DNA of 64,000 bases. Source: Ahaetulla prasina (lineage: Eukaryota; Chordata; Lepidosauria; Squamata; Colubridae). The translations under genes and the position numbers were made by a program. Every line of letters starts with the position of its first letter. Position 1 is the stretch's first letter. Location of the stretch: positions 13,428,314 through 13,492,313 of the forward strand of contig NC_080548.1 of the NCBI RefSeq assembly GCF_028640845.1, in the 5' to 3' direction. Positions 63,545-64,000 of this stretch are shown here, piece by piece. The notes under the pieces are model-generated. The model did no database searches, had not been told where the DNA came from, and worked only from the letters and a program-made list of their open reading frames with translations.

Positions 63545-64000
63545 TGTGTGTGTGTGTTTAGCCCAAAGGATGTTGGTCATTTTGATGATCATGTTGATCA
63601 TTTTGATGGTCATGTTGATCTTTGTGATCATATCTCAAGTAACTGTGTTCTCTTTGCTGATGATGTCAAACTCCTTAACACCACTGACAATACATCTTCA
63701 ATTCAAAAAGACCTTGATCATCTAACCGCTTGGTCTAAAATTTGGCAACTATAAATCTCTACCAGCAAATGCTCAGTCTTACATATTGGAAGAAAGAACC
63801 CAATCACTAAGTACATGCTTGATGGACATTACCTCACAGATGACCCCCACCCTGTCAAAGACCTTGGAGTTTTTATATCTAACGATCTAAGTGCCAAAGC
63901 CCACTGCAACTATATAGCAAAAAAGGCTCTAAGAGTTGTTAACTTAATTCTACGTAGCTTCTTTTCCAAAAACACCACGCTACTGACCAGAGCATATAAA
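63545..64000 (+). pseudogene. LINE reverse transcriptase fragment, running off the window
   Basis: The frame contains the RT catalytic box FADD (63653-63664, CVLFADDVKLLN), then IQKDLDHLTAWSKIWQL, an in-frame stop near 63752, then KCSVLHIGRKNPITKYMLDG, DPHPVKDLGVFISNDLS, and KKALRVVNLILRSFFSKNTT. The order matches RT palm-to-thumb of CR1/L2/jockey-type LINEs. It may be the coding part of the (ATTCT)n-tailed family; the clade is not certain. The stop makes it a pseudogene; it continues past 64000. Confidence 0.88.

Larger units (their letters stand above)
50899..64000 (+). other. LDLRAP1: LDLRAP1 intron 3 (5' 13.1 kb, incomplete)
   Basis: Starts at donor GTACTC. It contains only repeats and unassigned sequence up to the window edge. 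Confidence 0.85.

Overview
The window is nuclear DNA from a vertebrate, most likely a squamate reptile and probably a snake. The single host gene is LDLRAP1 (ARH, the clathrin adaptor for the LDL receptor), read on the + strand. The organism call rests on the repeat mix: CR1, L2, L1 and BovB/RTE LINEs together, tRNA-derived squamate-type SINEs, (AATAG)n-tailed LINE ends and many nonautonomous hAT and TA-flanked DNA elements.

Host gene: the last 10 bases of exon 1 lie at 1-10 (donor at 11). Exon 2 is at 43010-43152 and exon 3 at 50786-50898. Junction phases agree (phase 1, then 0, then 2), and the joined product is the start of the PTB domain. Intron 1 is 42,999 bp, intron 2 is 7,633 bp, and intron 3 runs past the end of the window; no exon 4 was seen. 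The first ~800 bp are CpG-rich, as expected just downstream of a housekeeping-type promoter.

The rest is intron filled with mobile elements. LINEs: BovB at 2186-2925, 3580-3940 and 24965-25339; L2 at 5206-5944 and 46007-46560; an L1-derived element at 11263-14082 that keeps ORF1 but lacks ORF2; about a dozen CR1 pieces; and a further CR1/L2-like LINE whose 3' ends carry (ATTCT)n tails. An RT fragment of a LINE runs off the right edge. Solo LTRs lie at 19771-20289, 26418-26990, 30502-30787 and 55270-55855. About ten families of short hAT-like elements are recognised by CAG...CTG ends and 8-bp target-site duplications (TSDs), many of them perfect. One or two TA-flanked (Tc1/mariner-like) families are also common.

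The most notable structures are: a hAT-like family (called D here) with an internal 41-bp minisatellite that varies from 1-2 to about 16 units; deep nesting (CR1 hosting an LTR and a hAT that hosts another hAT); a L1 ORF1-only element; a snap-back inverted duplication later split by an LTR; a 739-bp tandem duplication; a tandem array of LINE 3' ends; and hammerhead-ribozyme-like motifs in two repeats. Nearly all long open frames fall inside these repeats and are not genes.
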